Positions 51,927 to 60,464 are shown, numbered from the stretch's first letter. The stretch: 64,000 nucleotides of DNA from Gammaproteobacteria bacterium (GCA_027459765.1 DAIDHD010000011.1:22459-86458); one strand, 5' to 3'. Numbers and translations: made by a program. The notes: generated by a model from the sequence alone, not told the origin.

Positions 51927-52839
51927 GACGGGCGAAGTCGAGCGGCTTGACCACCAGCAGATCGCACGGCATCCGCTCCAGCACCTGCTCGGCCGTGCTG
52001 CCGATGAAGAGGCGCCCGAGCGCGCTGCGCGCGATCGCACCCGTCACCAGCACGTCGACGGCGAGGTCCGTGGCGATGCGCGGCAGATACTCGGTGGCGA
52101 TGCCGATGTCGACGTGCACCCGCGCCTCGGGAATCGCGAAGGGCGCCGTCACCGCCAGCACCTGCGCACGATGCAGGGCGCTCTCCGCGTCCAGCAAGGC
52201 ACCCGAGGTGTCGGTCATCACGGGCAGTCCGTCGGCGCCGGCCGCCGACAGCATCATCGGCACGAATGCGTGCGCCACGTGCACGGAGCCGCCCAGTGCC
52301 TCGGCGAGCGTCGTGGCGTGCTCCACGATGCGCCGGTCGAGCGCCGCGGCGGCGTCACGCGGGTGCAGCGGGTCGATGGCCGCCAGCAAGGTGGGTGGTG
52401 CGTGCCAGGCGGCCGGTTTGACGAGCAGCAGGGGCGCGGGGCAGCCGCGGATGAGCTGCCAGTCGGTGTTGCCGAGCACGGTGCGGCGGGCGAGGGAGTG
52501 GTGATGGGTGTCCTTGACGAGCAGCGAGGCGCCGGTGGCCTCGACCCAGTCGAGCAGGCACTCGTGCAGCGGATCGCCGGCGAGCGCGTGGGTCTCGACG
52601 GCGAGCCCGCGGCTGCGCAGCGGCGCGGCAAGCGCCTCGAGTTCATCGCGCAGGTCGCGTGCGGGCTGTGCGCTCCGCCGCGCGCGTTCGCCGCGAAATG
52701 CGCGCGTGAAGTGCGTATCGCAGGCGACCAGCTCGACGCCCGCGCGCAGCGCCCGCGCCAAGCGCGAGACTTTGTCGATCGCCGGATGGTCGATCGCCGT
52801 CGGATCGACGACGGCGGCAATGCTGGTGATTCGGTCCAT
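51913..52839 (-). CDS. Tandem universal stress protein (second)
   Basis: 308 residues, two Usp domains. C-terminal nucleotide-site pattern GAIARSALGRLFIGSTAEQV. The start MDRITSIAAVVDPTA (ATG 52839) has GGAGG upstream. It lies 34 bases after the cytochrome gene in the same direction and overlaps the kinase-like gene, so cytochrome, Usp and kinase-like genes probably form one transcript from box B. Confidence 0.9.
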   Translation of the reverse strand: MDRITSIAAVVDPTAIDHPAIDKVSRLARALRAGVELVACDTHFTRAFRGERARRSAQPARDLRDELEALAAPLRSRGLAVETHALAGDPLHECLLDWVEATGASLLVKDTHHHSLARRTVLGNTDWQLIRGCPAPLLLVKPAAWHAPPTLLAAIDPLHPRDAAAALDRRIVEHATTLAEALGGSVHVAHAFVPMMLSAAGADGLPVMTDTSGALLDAESALHRAQVLAVTAPFAIPEARVHVDIGIATEYLPRIATDLAVDVLVTGAIARSALGRLFIGSTAEQVLERMPCDLLVVKPLDFARHAVP

Positions 52840-52873
52840 GACGTACCGCCTCCGTCCGTTGCCACGGCGTGCT

Positions 52874-53647
52874 TCAGTCGATCAACGTGCCGGCCGCTCG
52901 CGACTGCGCGCCTTCGCGCGCCGGCGGCGGCAACCGGGAGAGGTAATCCGCCACGGCGGCCACGTCGCGGTCGTCGAAACTCTGCAGGAAGCGCACCAGA
53001 TCCGGATCCGCGTCGTGGCGACGACCGGTGGCCAGTCCGTGCAACTGAACCACGAGATAGCCGTAGTGCTGGTGACTTAACCGGGGCACGAAGCCCCGGT
53101 CGCCGCGGCGAACCTCGCGTGGATGGCAGGAGGCGCACTGTTCGTGGAAGATCCCGCGGCCGAGGGCGACGTCACGTCCGTCGCCGGTCTGAACCACGGC
53201 CGGCGGCGGCAGCCGGTTCAAGTACGCGGCGAGATCGGCCCAGGCCTGCGGCTCGCGCAGCGCAGGCTCCGTCGTGACCCGGTGCATGGCGTCGCTGTCG
53301 CGTTCGCCCGCCGCGAAGTTCGCCAGTTGGTGCACCAGGTACGCCACGCGCTGGCCCGCCAGCGAGGGTATGTCGCGCTCCGGGTCGCCGTGCGCCGTGG
53401 CGCCGTGACAGCCGCTGCAGTGGCGCGTGAAGAGCGCCGCGCCGCGCGCGGGGCGCGCATTCAGCGCAAGCGCGCTGCGGGTGGGTGCGTCGACGTGGCG
53501 CAGCTCCTCGCCCGGTCCCGCGGCCGATGCCAGGGTGAACGCGAGCGCGAGCGCCAGCCTGGGTGCGAGAGTGCGTGCAGCAAGGTGGCGACGGCACGAC
53601 CGGAAGTCCGCGGGAAGTACTGGCAGCGCATCCCTCATGCGGGACAT
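52874..53647 (-). CDS. Diheme c4-type cytochrome c
   Basis: 257 residues from ATG 53647; ATG 53638 is possible. Signal peptide about 20-44. Two c-type sites: HCSGCH (about 77-81) and QCASCH (about 170-174). The first domain keeps the c4 pattern with a distal Met in GERDSDAMHRV. In the second, GRRHDADPDLVRF has no Met where the distal ligand is expected. Probably a periplasmic electron carrier toward a terminal oxidase. Confidence 0.88.
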   Translation of the reverse strand: MSRMRDALPVLPADFRSCRRHLAARTLAPRLALALAFTLASAAGPGEELRHVDAPTRSALALNARPARGAALFTRHCSGCHGATAHGDPERDIPSLAGQRVAYLVHQLANFAAGERDSDAMHRVTTEPALREPQAWADLAAYLNRLPPPAVVQTGDGRDVALGRGIFHEQCASCHPREVRRGDRGFVPRLSHQHYGYLVVQLHGLATGRRHDADPDLVRFLQSFDDRDVAAVADYLSRLPPPAREGAQSRAAGTLID

Positions 53648-53676
53648 TGTCCGGCAGACCCGCGAGCGGGGCGCAT

Positions 53677-53692
53677 ACGCGCTTACCCCTAG
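53677..53692 (+). promoter_or_regulatory. Stress-island box B
   Basis: In the direction of the cytochrome gene it reads CTAGGGGTAAGCGCGT. GACAAT begins exactly 25 bases later and runs into the first ATG, so if it is a real -10 translation would start at the second ATG (53638) on a near-leaderless mRNA. Confidence 0.4.
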
Positions 53693-53700
53693 CGCCGTCC

Positions 53701-55227
53701 TCAGACTCGGCTCAATTCCTCGAGCGCCTCGAGCAGCGCCTGGGTGTCGACCGGCTTGCTCAGGAATCGCGTATTGGGAATGGGTGCGCGCACCATGCGC
53801 ATCATCGACTGCAGATCCCCGCTGAGCAGCACGGCGGGTACGTCGCGGCCGTGGCGAACCCGCACCTGTTCCAGAACTTCCAGACCCGTCAGGCCGCCGG
53901 CGCCGTCGAGGTGATAGTCGGCCACCAGGACGTCGCCGGGCACCATCTCGGCGAGCATGGGCTCCGCCTCGGCGACGGATCCCGCGCTGCGGGTCGGATG
54001 ACCCTCGAGCGCGAGGAACAATTCGGTGGCGGCCCGCACCGCGTCGTTGTCCTCGAGGATCATGACCCGGCAGCGTGTGCCCGCGTTCGAATTCGGGCTC
54101 GGACCGGTGTCGGCGTCGGCATGGGACTCGGACAGCAACCGCGTCCGCGGAATCCGCAACCGGACCTGTGTCCCCGCGCCCACCTGCGAGGCGACCGAGA
54201 TCGAGTAGCCGAGCAACCGTGACACCTCCCGCACGATCGCGAGACCCAGACCCACCCCCAGCCGCTGGGTGCCTTGCGGTCCCACCTGGTAGTACTCGTC
54301 GAATATGCGGTCGAGCTTGTCCTCCGGGATGCCGACGCCCGTGTCCTCGATGGCGAGCGTCAGCGCCTCGGCGTCCTGGGCGCAGGTGACGGCGACCTGG
54401 CCGCGATCGGTGTACTTGATGGCGTTGCCGATGAGATTCTGCAGCAGTTGCGTGAACAACATGCGGTCGGTGCTCAGCACCGCGTCGGTGCGCGGAAGTA
54501 TGAGCCGCAGGTGCTTCTGAGCCGCCAGCGACTCGAACTCGCGCTCCAGCTCCTGGAATACCGCCGCCAGCGTGACCGCGGACAGCTTAGGTTCGATGGC
54601 GCCGGACTCGAGCCGGCTGATGTCGAGCAGGGTGTTGAGCAGGCGCGTTGCGCCGTCGATCGCGAGTTCCTGGCGCCGCAGGGCGTCGTGCAGCCGCGGT
54701 TCCTCCACGGTGAGCCGCAGCAGCGACGCATTCAGCATCCGGATGGTCTGCAGCGGCTGGCGCAGGTCGTGGCTGGCGGTGGCGAGGAAGCGGCTCTTGG
54801 CGCGATTGGCCCGATCCGCCTCCTCGCGCGCCGCCACCAATTCGCCGACCATCGCGCTGCGCTCGGTCATGTCGCGAATCGCGGCCGCGACGTAGTCGAT
54901 CCCGCCGCTGCGGAACGGCGCCAGCCGGATCGCGGCCGGAAACTCCGAGCCGTCGGCGCGGCGTGCGTATAGGTCCGCGATCCGCGCCCCCATCTCGCGA
55001 TTCTTGGGGTGGCGCAGGTATCCGGCGACGTGCGCACCGTGGCGGATGCGGAATCGCTCCGGGATCAGCAGGTCCATGGCCTTGCCGACCAAAGCCTGCG
55101 GGTCGTAACCGAACACGTCGCCCGCGGTCCGGTTGGCAAACCGCAGGATGCCGCCGGCGTCCACCACCACCAGTGCGTCGGGTGAGGATTCCAGGAGGTA
55201 CTGAGAAATGGAGCCGAAATCGACCAT
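53701..55227 (-). CDS. Hybrid histidine kinase (PAS-HisKA-HATPase-REC)
   Basis: 508 residues from ATG 55227, with GGTGA upstream. PAS (about 5-125), HisKA His153 (ATASHDLRQPLQ), HATPase (NLIGNAIKY, DTGVGIP, GVGLGLAI), receiver (about 385-505; Asp in VLVADYHL, Lys in SKPV). Soluble. Same architecture and H-box as 39131-40804. It is divergent from the FixL-like gene with box D between them. Confidence 0.92.
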   Translation of the reverse strand: MVDFGSISQYLLESSPDALVVVDAGGILRFANRTAGDVFGYDPQALVGKAMDLLIPERFRIRHGAHVAGYLRHPKNREMGARIADLYARRADGSEFPAAIRLAPFRSGGIDYVAAAIRDMTERSAMVGELVAAREEADRANRAKSRFLATASHDLRQPLQTIRMLNASLLRLTVEEPRLHDALRRQELAIDGATRLLNTLLDISRLESGAIEPKLSAVTLAAVFQELEREFESLAAQKHLRLILPRTDAVLSTDRMLFTQLLQNLIGNAIKYTDRGQVAVTCAQDAEALTLAIEDTGVGIPEDKLDRIFDEYYQVGPQGTQRLGVGLGLAIVREVSRLLGYSISVASQVGAGTQVRLRIPRTRLLSESHADADTGPSPNSNAGTRCRVMILEDNDAVRAATELFLALEGHPTRSAGSVAEAEPMLAEMVPGDVLVADYHLDGAGGLTGLEVLEQVRVRHGRDVPAVLLSGDLQSMMRMVRAPIPNTRFLSKPVDTQALLEALEELSRV

Positions 55228-55295
55228 CGAATCACCGCGAATGAACGCCGGCCAAGGCCGGCAGCCTATCACCGCGCTACGGGCGGGGCGAAGTG

Positions 55296-55311
55296 CCTAA
55301 GGGAAAACCGT
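55296..55311 (-). promoter_or_regulatory. Stress-island box D
   Basis: In the direction of the FixL-like gene it reads CCTAAGGGAAAACCGT; CACACT (55337-55342) starts exactly 25 bases later. It could also serve the divergent hybrid kinase. Confidence 0.45.
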
Positions 55312-55383
55312 GAGTGCGTCGGCGCTTGCTTTGCGGCACACTCAAGCATCTTAAGGCGGTGCGACGAGCTGCGATCCAAGCCT

Positions 55384-56196
55384 ATGGAATCAGTATCAGG
55401 GGGAGGCACGAAGCCCGTTACGAGCGCCAATGGAGAGGCGCCGACCCGCGACGAGCCCGACATCCTCAACCAGTTGATGGAGATCGCGCGCATCTCGGCG
55501 CTCGCCGAGATGGCGAGCGGCATCGCCCACGAGCTGAACCAGCCGCTCGGGGCCATCGCCACCTTCTCCCAGGCCGGGGAACGGATGCTCAACCGTCCCG
55601 AGCCGTTGGTGGCACGCGCACTGGAAGTGTTCCGCCAGATCAATCACGAGGCCTTGCACGCCGGCGACGGCATCCGGCGCATCCGGCGACTTTTCGAACA
55701 GGACGTCGCCGAGCGAGTCATCTGCCGGATGCCGGATCTCATCGCCGAACTGCGGCCGGTGCTCGAGATGCTGGCCGCCCGTTACGGCGGGCGAATGCAC
55801 GTGACCAGCGCGCCGGATCTGCCGCCCGTGTTGGTCGACCGACTGCGGATCCAGCACGTGCTGTTCGCGCTGGTGCAGAACGGATTCGAAGCGGCCGCGG
55901 CGCGCGCGGGCGTGCCGGTCGTCGAGCTGCGCATCGGCGGAGATCGCTACGCCGTCGAGACCAGCATCCAGGATACCGGGGACGGCGTCGCGAGCGAGGA
56001 CCGCGGTCAGCTGTTCCGTCCATTCTTCACCACCAAGGCGCGCGGAACCGGCCTGGGTCTGGCCTCGAGCCGCGCCATCGTCGAGTCCCACGAAGGCAGC
56101 ATAGGTTTCGAGAACCTGGAGGCGGGCGGTTGTAGGTTCTGGTTTCGGTTGCCGGCGACGCAGGAGGAACGGAGTAGCCATGGCGAATCCGATTGA
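55384..56196 (+). CDS. FixL-like sensor histidine kinase without PAS domain
   Basis: 270 residues. Short disordered N-terminus, then HisKA with His49 (GIAHELNQPLGAIA) and HATPase (LVQNGFEA, DTGDGV, GTGLGLASSRAIVESHEG, in part). Unlike FixL there is no PAS or heme domain and no membrane segment, so signal input must come from elsewhere, possibly from the PAS-containing hybrid kinases. It overlaps the response-regulator gene by 17 bases. Confidence 0.88.
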   Translation: MESVSGGGTKPVTSANGEAPTRDEPDILNQLMEIARISALAEMASGIAHELNQPLGAIATFSQAGERMLNRPEPLVARALEVFRQINHEALHAGDGIRRIRRLFEQDVAERVICRMPDLIAELRPVLEMLAARYGGRMHVTSAPDLPPVLVDRLRIQHVLFALVQNGFEAAAARAGVPVVELRIGGDRYAVETSIQDTGDGVASEDRGQLFRPFFTTKARGTGLGLASSRAIVESHEGSIGFENLEAGGCRFWFRLPATQEERSSHGESD

Positions 56197-56824
56197 CACC
56201 AACAAGCGGTCCGCGACCGTCTACGTTGTCGACGACGACGAGGGGATGCGGCGCGCGCTCGGCACGCTGCTCGGCACGGTGGGCTATCAGACGGCGGTGT
56301 TCGCGCGCGCCACCGACTTCCTCGCCCAATACGACCCCAACCGGCCCAGTTGCCTGGTGCTCGACATTCGCATGCCGGAGATGAGCGGCCTCGAGTTGCA
56401 GCAACAGCTGAACCGCGCCGGGGCCATGATTCCGGTGATCTTCATCACCGGTCACGGCGACGTGCCGATGGCGGTGCAGGCAATGAAGGAGGGTGCGTTC
56501 GAGTTCATCCAGAAGCCCTTCCGCGAGCAGGACCTGCTCGACCGCATCAACCACGCCCTGCAGCACGACGCCGAGAACCGGGCCGGTGTGGCCCGCCGCG
56601 CCGAGGTGCAGAAGCGGCTCGAGTCGTTGACGCCGCGCGAGCGGCAGGTGATGGAACTGGTGGTTCGTGGCGATGCCAACAAGGTGATCGCCATCGATCT
56701 CGGCTTGAGCGAGCGCACGGTTGAAATCCACCGCGCCAAGGTGATGGAGAAGATGGGGGCACGCTCGGTGGCCCACCTGGTGCGGCTGCACCTGACGCTC
56801 AACGACGAGATTCTCGTCCGCTGA
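56180..56824 (+). CDS. FixJ-like response regulator
   Basis: 214 residues. Receiver (12-125): DDD at 18-20, phospho-acceptor Asp62 (LVLDIRMPEMSG), Thr in ITGHGDVPMAV, Lys in QKPF. LuxR-type HTH (about 145-210): LTPRERQVMELVVRG, IAIDLGLSERTVEIHRAKVM (in part). Strongly FixJ-like. Candidate activator for the shared boxes in this island. Confidence 0.93.
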   Translation: MANPIDTNKRSATVYVVDDDEGMRRALGTLLGTVGYQTAVFARATDFLAQYDPNRPSCLVLDIRMPEMSGLELQQQLNRAGAMIPVIFITGHGDVPMAVQAMKEGAFEFIQKPFREQDLLDRINHALQHDAENRAGVARRAEVQKRLESLTPRERQVMELVVRGDANKVIAIDLGLSERTVEIHRAKVMEKMGARSVAHLVRLHLTLNDEILVR

Positions 56825-56859
56825 AGCCGCGCCCATGCACTGCGGCGGACGCGGTGCCA

Positions 56860-56906
56860 CCTAGGAGAACTACGGATGCCGCGCAGGCGTCGGCGGGCGC
56901 CACAAT
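56860..56906 (+). promoter_or_regulatory. Stress-island box E with -10
   Basis: CCTAGGAGAACTACGG (56860-56875) is followed exactly 25 bases later by CACAAT (56901-56906). Transcription would start about 27 bases before the HPF/RaiA ATG. No -35 hexamer. Confidence 0.5.
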
Positions 56907-56939
56907 GCATGCGTTGCAACATTCCGCCGAGCCGCCAAC

Positions 56940-57263
56940 ATGCCGAATTCCGTCACGGTCACCTTCCGCCACCTCGACCGCTCCGCCGCGCTCGAATTCT
57001 TCGCCAACGAGCTCGCCCACCGCCTCGATCACCTGAACGGACACATTGCCCGCAGCCAGTGGACGCTCGAGGGAGAGCGCGGCCACCGCGACCAGGTGGT
57101 GCGCTATCGCGCCAAGCTGTTGTTGCAGGTGCCGGGGGCGCAGATCCACGCCGAGAACCACGCCCCGGAACCCGACGTGCACCAGGCGCTGCGTCAGGCC
57201 TACGACAACGCCAAGCGACAGCTCCAGGACCTGCGGCACGCGCGCCGCGTGCCGCTGGCGTAG
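56940..57263 (+). CDS. HPF/RaiA-type ribosome-associated factor
   Basis: 107 residues, the short form with no C-terminal dimerisation domain. Start MPNSVTVTFRHLDRSAALEFF (in part); central GHRDQVVRYRAKLLLQVPG; DVHQALRQAYDNAKRQLQD (in part) matches the S30AE fold. It would bind the 30S A/P region and inactivate ribosomes in stress. Weak Shine-Dalgarno. Convergent with the third Usp gene (4-base gap). Confidence 0.82.
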   Translation: MPNSVTVTFRHLDRSAALEFFANELAHRLDHLNGHIARSQWTLEGERGHRDQVVRYRAKLLLQVPGAQIHAENHAPEPDVHQALRQAYDNAKRQLQDLRHARRVPLA

Positions 57264-57267
57264 TCCG

Positions 57268-58191
57268 CTAGCGCGACCGAGGTTTGACGATCAGCACGTC
57301 GCAGGGCAGGGCGTCGAGCACGCGCTCGGCGGTATTGCCGACCAGCAGGCGTGCCACCACCGAGCGCGACACGGCGCCCATGACCACGAGTCCGGCGCGC
57401 AATTCGCGCGCCATCGACGGCAGCACGAAGGCGGGATCGCCCAGCACGGCGTGGGCGCGGCGCGCAGCGATGCCGTAGCGCTCGCACAGGGCGAGGAAGC
57501 TGCGGCGGGTGCTGGCCGCGTAGCGACGCGACTCGCTGGTGGCGAGCGGCAGTGCGACCGGCGCGAACGTCGAGTCCGGAACGAACGCGAGCAGCGGCGA
57601 GAACACGTGCGCGGCGTGCACCGCGCCGTCCGTGAGGCGCGCCATGCCGTGCGCGGCCGCCACGATCTGGCGGTCGAGCGAGCGGGGCTTCCCGGCGGAG
57701 TGCCAGGGGTCGAGCGCGGCGAGCACCGCGCGCCCGTCGGCCGGCCGGCGGCCCTTGACGATGAGCAGCGGCACCGGACAGAGCCGGATGAGGTCGAAGT
57801 CAGTCTGCGACAACAGCACGCGCGCCAAGGCGGCGTGGCGGTGGGCCTGGATCAACACGCAGTCGGCCCCCGTTTGCCGCGCGCGCGCGACGATCGACGC
57901 CGCGGGGTCCGCGCCCACTTCGACGGTGCAACGCACCGCGAGTCGGGCACGCCGCAGCGGCCGCGCAGCGGCGTCGAGCGTGCGCTCGTATTCCCGCACT
58001 CGGCCTTCCGTCGCCGCGAGCATGGCCCGCGGCGTGCGGCCGAGATAGCCGGGCGCCGGCGGCGCCACCGCGTACAACTCGACACTGGCGCGGGCGCGCT
58101 CGGCCAGGTGCCGTGCGCGCGCGATGGCGGCCGGAGCGCCGTCCGCCGCCACCGCGACCATGATGCTCTTGCAACGGAACGTGCTGGTCAC
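57268..58191 (-). CDS. Tandem universal stress protein (third)
   Basis: 307 residues from GTG 58191, with GAGGAG 7 bases upstream. Two Usp domains; C-terminal GAVSRSVVARLLVGNTAERV and DALPCDVLIVKP. It lies 40 bases after the CHAD gene and is probably cotranscribed with hsp20 and CHAD. Confidence 0.9.
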   Translation of the reverse strand: MTSTFRCKSIMVAVAADGAPAAIARARHLAERARASVELYAVAPPAPGYLGRTPRAMLAATEGRVREYERTLDAAARPLRRARLAVRCTVEVGADPAASIVARARQTGADCVLIQAHRHAALARVLLSQTDFDLIRLCPVPLLIVKGRRPADGRAVLAALDPWHSAGKPRSLDRQIVAAAHGMARLTDGAVHAAHVFSPLLAFVPDSTFAPVALPLATSESRRYAASTRRSFLALCERYGIAARRAHAVLGDPAFVLPSMARELRAGLVVMGAVSRSVVARLLVGNTAERVLDALPCDVLIVKPRSR

Positions 58192-58231
58192 TTGAGGCTC
58201 CTCGACCTTCGGTCTGTCGCCGGGCGTAGCG

Positions 58232-59152
58232 TTACGTCCACAGGGATCCATTCGCGGCACAGCGTGCGCAGCGCTCCTCGGCCCGTTTGCGCGCGGCGCG
58301 CAGGCGACGCCGCAAGTCTCCGTGCAGCCATAGCCGAAGCTCGGCCTGCAGCCTGCGATCGGCCGCGTTGCGCGCGATTTCGCCATTCGCGGACGCGAGC
58401 TGGCGCAGCCACTCCCGCAATGCCCACAGGTCGTGATAATCGCCGAGGCGCCGTTGCAGGCGCAACAGCGCCTGGCCCCGGCGGTGCGGCGGCGGCGGCA
58501 CGAGCCAGGCACCGAGGGCGTCCTCGACGTAGCGCAGCCGCTTCACCGCGAGACGTGCGCGGTGCAGCCGGCGCGCGGATCCCCGACAGTGGCGCAGGCG
58601 ATGGCGCAGGCGCCGCGCGCGGGCCTCGGCGCGCCGCGAGATCCGTGCCCGCGACGGCAGGTGCGGCGCGATTGCTGCGCCGAGCGACGGGTCGAGGAGC
58701 GCAGCCAGATATGCCGGCGGCGGATCGAGGCGGCCAGCGAGTTCGGCGCGCACCCGCGCGCGCACGTCCGCCGCGGCGGCACGCAGCCACCGCCGTAGCT
58801 CGGGCGATACGGCGGCGGTGCCGAGCGCCTTCGTCAGCAGCGCGAGGCGCACGTCCGCCTCGCGGCTCGCGGCGAGCCTTAGCGCGAGCATCCGCGCCGC
58901 GCGGCGCGCCCCCCGGCGGCGTCGTTCGGCGACGGCCGGTCGGCCGCCCCGGGGTGCGAGCACCGAGAGCACGCAACGCAGCCGGCGGGCGGCGACGCGG
59001 GTGTCGTGAACCGCGGCCGGCGTCCCCGAGCCGGCGAGGCGGTCGAGGCAGCGGCGCATGTCGGCGCACAGGGACGCGAGCACCCGCGCCGCCGCGGCGG
59101 GGCGCGTGACGCTGCGCCCGTCCGCGGAGGCGACGCCAGTCGCAGGCGCCAT
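58232..59152 (-). CDS. CHAD-domain protein
   Basis: 306 residues, very rich in Arg and Ala. The CHAD alpha-helical repeats show conserved His/Arg: AAVHDTRVAARRLRCVL near the start, LHRARLAVKRLRYVEDAL later, LQRRLGDYHDLWALREWL (in part). CHAD domains bind inorganic polyphosphate, so this may link the stress island to polyphosphate metabolism. 25 bases after hsp20. Confidence 0.85.
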   Translation of the reverse strand: MAPATGVASADGRSVTRPAAAARVLASLCADMRRCLDRLAGSGTPAAVHDTRVAARRLRCVLSVLAPRGGRPAVAERRRRGARRAARMLALRLAASREADVRLALLTKALGTAAVSPELRRWLRAAAADVRARVRAELAGRLDPPPAYLAALLDPSLGAAIAPHLPSRARISRRAEARARRLRHRLRHCRGSARRLHRARLAVKRLRYVEDALGAWLVPPPPHRRGQALLRLQRRLGDYHDLWALREWLRQLASANGEIARNAADRRLQAELRLWLHGDLRRRLRAARKRAEERCARCAANGSLWT

Positions 59153-59177
59153 CTGGGCGTGCGTCCCGGTCAGCGCG

Positions 59178-59612
59178 TCACTGCACCGAGATCTCGATCT
59201 TCTGCGGCTTCACCTCGCCGGCCTTGGGGATGTGCACGGTCAGCACGCCGTCCTTGGATTCGGCGTGAATGGCGCCGGCATTGATGTTCTCGGGCAGGGC
59301 GAAGCTACGCGAGAAGGTGCCGTAGAAGCTCTCGACGCGCAGCGAGTTCTCGTCCTTGTCCTCCTTGGTCTGCTTGCGCTCGCCCGAGATGGTCAGCACG
59401 CCGTTCTGCAGGCTCACCTTGACGTCTTCGCGCTTGATCTCGGGAAGCTCCGCCTTGATCACGTATTCCTTCGCGGTCTCCACGACGTTGGCGACGGGGG
59501 TCCAGTCGCCCTCGCCACCGTTGAAGTCGAATGCGCTGCGCAGGCGCGGCATCGAGTAGCGACGGAAGAAGTCCTCGAATTCGCGCAATGGTTCCCAACG
59601 AACGATGCTCAT
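59178..59612 (-). CDS. Small heat-shock protein, Hsp20 family
   Basis: 144 residues from ATG 59612, with AGGAGG upstream. MSIVRWEPLREFEDFF start; alpha-crystallin domain VIKAELPEIKREDVKV...GVLTISGERK...GTFSRSFALPENI...DGVLTVHIPKA. Holdase chaperone. First gene of a likely hsp20-CHAD-Usp operon. Confidence 0.94.
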   Translation of the reverse strand: MSIVRWEPLREFEDFFRRYSMPRLRSAFDFNGGEGDWTPVANVVETAKEYVIKAELPEIKREDVKVSLQNGVLTISGERKQTKEDKDENSLRVESFYGTFSRSFALPENINAGAIHAESKDGVLTVHIPKAGEVKPQKIEISVQ

Positions 59613-59702
59613 GATGGTCCTCCTCTGGCTCGTGGACGGTCGCCGCGACGGCGGCGGCCTGCTTCCCGCGCATGTTCCCCCGCGGCCGGTGCGGGCGAAA
59701 TG

Positions 59703-59718
59703 CGGAAAATCGCCTAGC
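59703..59718 (+). promoter_or_regulatory. Stress-island box F
   Basis: Read toward hsp20 it is GCTAGGCGATTTTCCG; 25 bases further GAACAT occurs (59672-59677). It lies in the 191-base divergent region of hsp20 and the BON gene and could serve both. The most degenerate copy. Confidence 0.3.
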
Positions 59719-59803
59719 GGGAATCCCGCATGGCTGGTCGCACCGCGAGGCGAGGAAGCTCCGAGCCGGAGCATGGGTTGCTCGGTAGCGAGGGAGGACG
59801 GCC

Positions 59804-60460
59804 ATGAAGACGGATGCGGACATTCGACGCGACGTGGAGACCGAGTTGCAGTGGGACCCGAGCCTCGACGAGCGCGGTATCGGCGTGGCGGTCGGCGACG
59901 GCGTGGTCACGCTCTCCGGTCGCGTCACCCGCTACGCGGACCGCTGGATGGCGGAGGACATCGCCAAGCGGGTCAGCGGAGTGCGTGCCATCGCCAACGA
60001 CATCGAGGTGGCGATCCCGAAGGTCGGCGAGCGCAGCGACACCGAGATCGCCCAGGCCGCGGCGAGCGCGCTCAGCTGGCACTTCGAGTTGGGGTCCTGC
60101 GACATCAAGCCGGTGGTCAAGGACGGCTGGGTCACTCTCGCCGGGCAGGTGCGCTGGGGATTCCAGCGGACCGCGGCGGAGAACGCCATCCGCTACCTCA
60201 CCGGCGTCAAGGGCGTCACCAACAACATCGGCGTCAAGCCGATGGTCAAGGTCGCGGACGTCAAGCAGAAGATCGAGGACGCGTTCCGCCGCCAGGCGGT
60301 ACTGGAAGCGTCGGACATCGAGGTGAACGTTCTCGACGGTCAGGTGGTGCTCAAGGGCCAGGTTCACTCCTGGCAGGAGCGCGACGACGCCGCGCGCGCG
60401 GCCTGGGCCGCACCGGGCGTCTCGAAGGTGGACAATCAACTCACCGTGCGCCCGTCCTGA
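59804..60460 (+). CDS. BON-domain protein (three BON repeats)
   Basis: 218 residues, GGAGGAC upstream. Three BON domains (about 3-70, 78-147, 150-217) with the repeated pattern VxxGxVTLxGxV. No signal peptide is seen. BON domains bind membranes or other hydrophobic ligands; OsmY-like proteins are stress induced. Followed by a hairpin. Confidence 0.9.
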   Translation: MKTDADIRRDVETELQWDPSLDERGIGVAVGDGVVTLSGRVTRYADRWMAEDIAKRVSGVRAIANDIEVAIPKVGERSDTEIAQAAASALSWHFELGSCDIKPVVKDGWVTLAGQVRWGFQRTAAENAIRYLTGVKGVTNNIGVKPMVKVADVKQKIEDAFRRQAVLEASDIEVNVLDGQVVLKGQVHSWQERDDAARAAWAAPGVSKVDNQLTVRPS

Positions 60461-60464
60461 GCGC

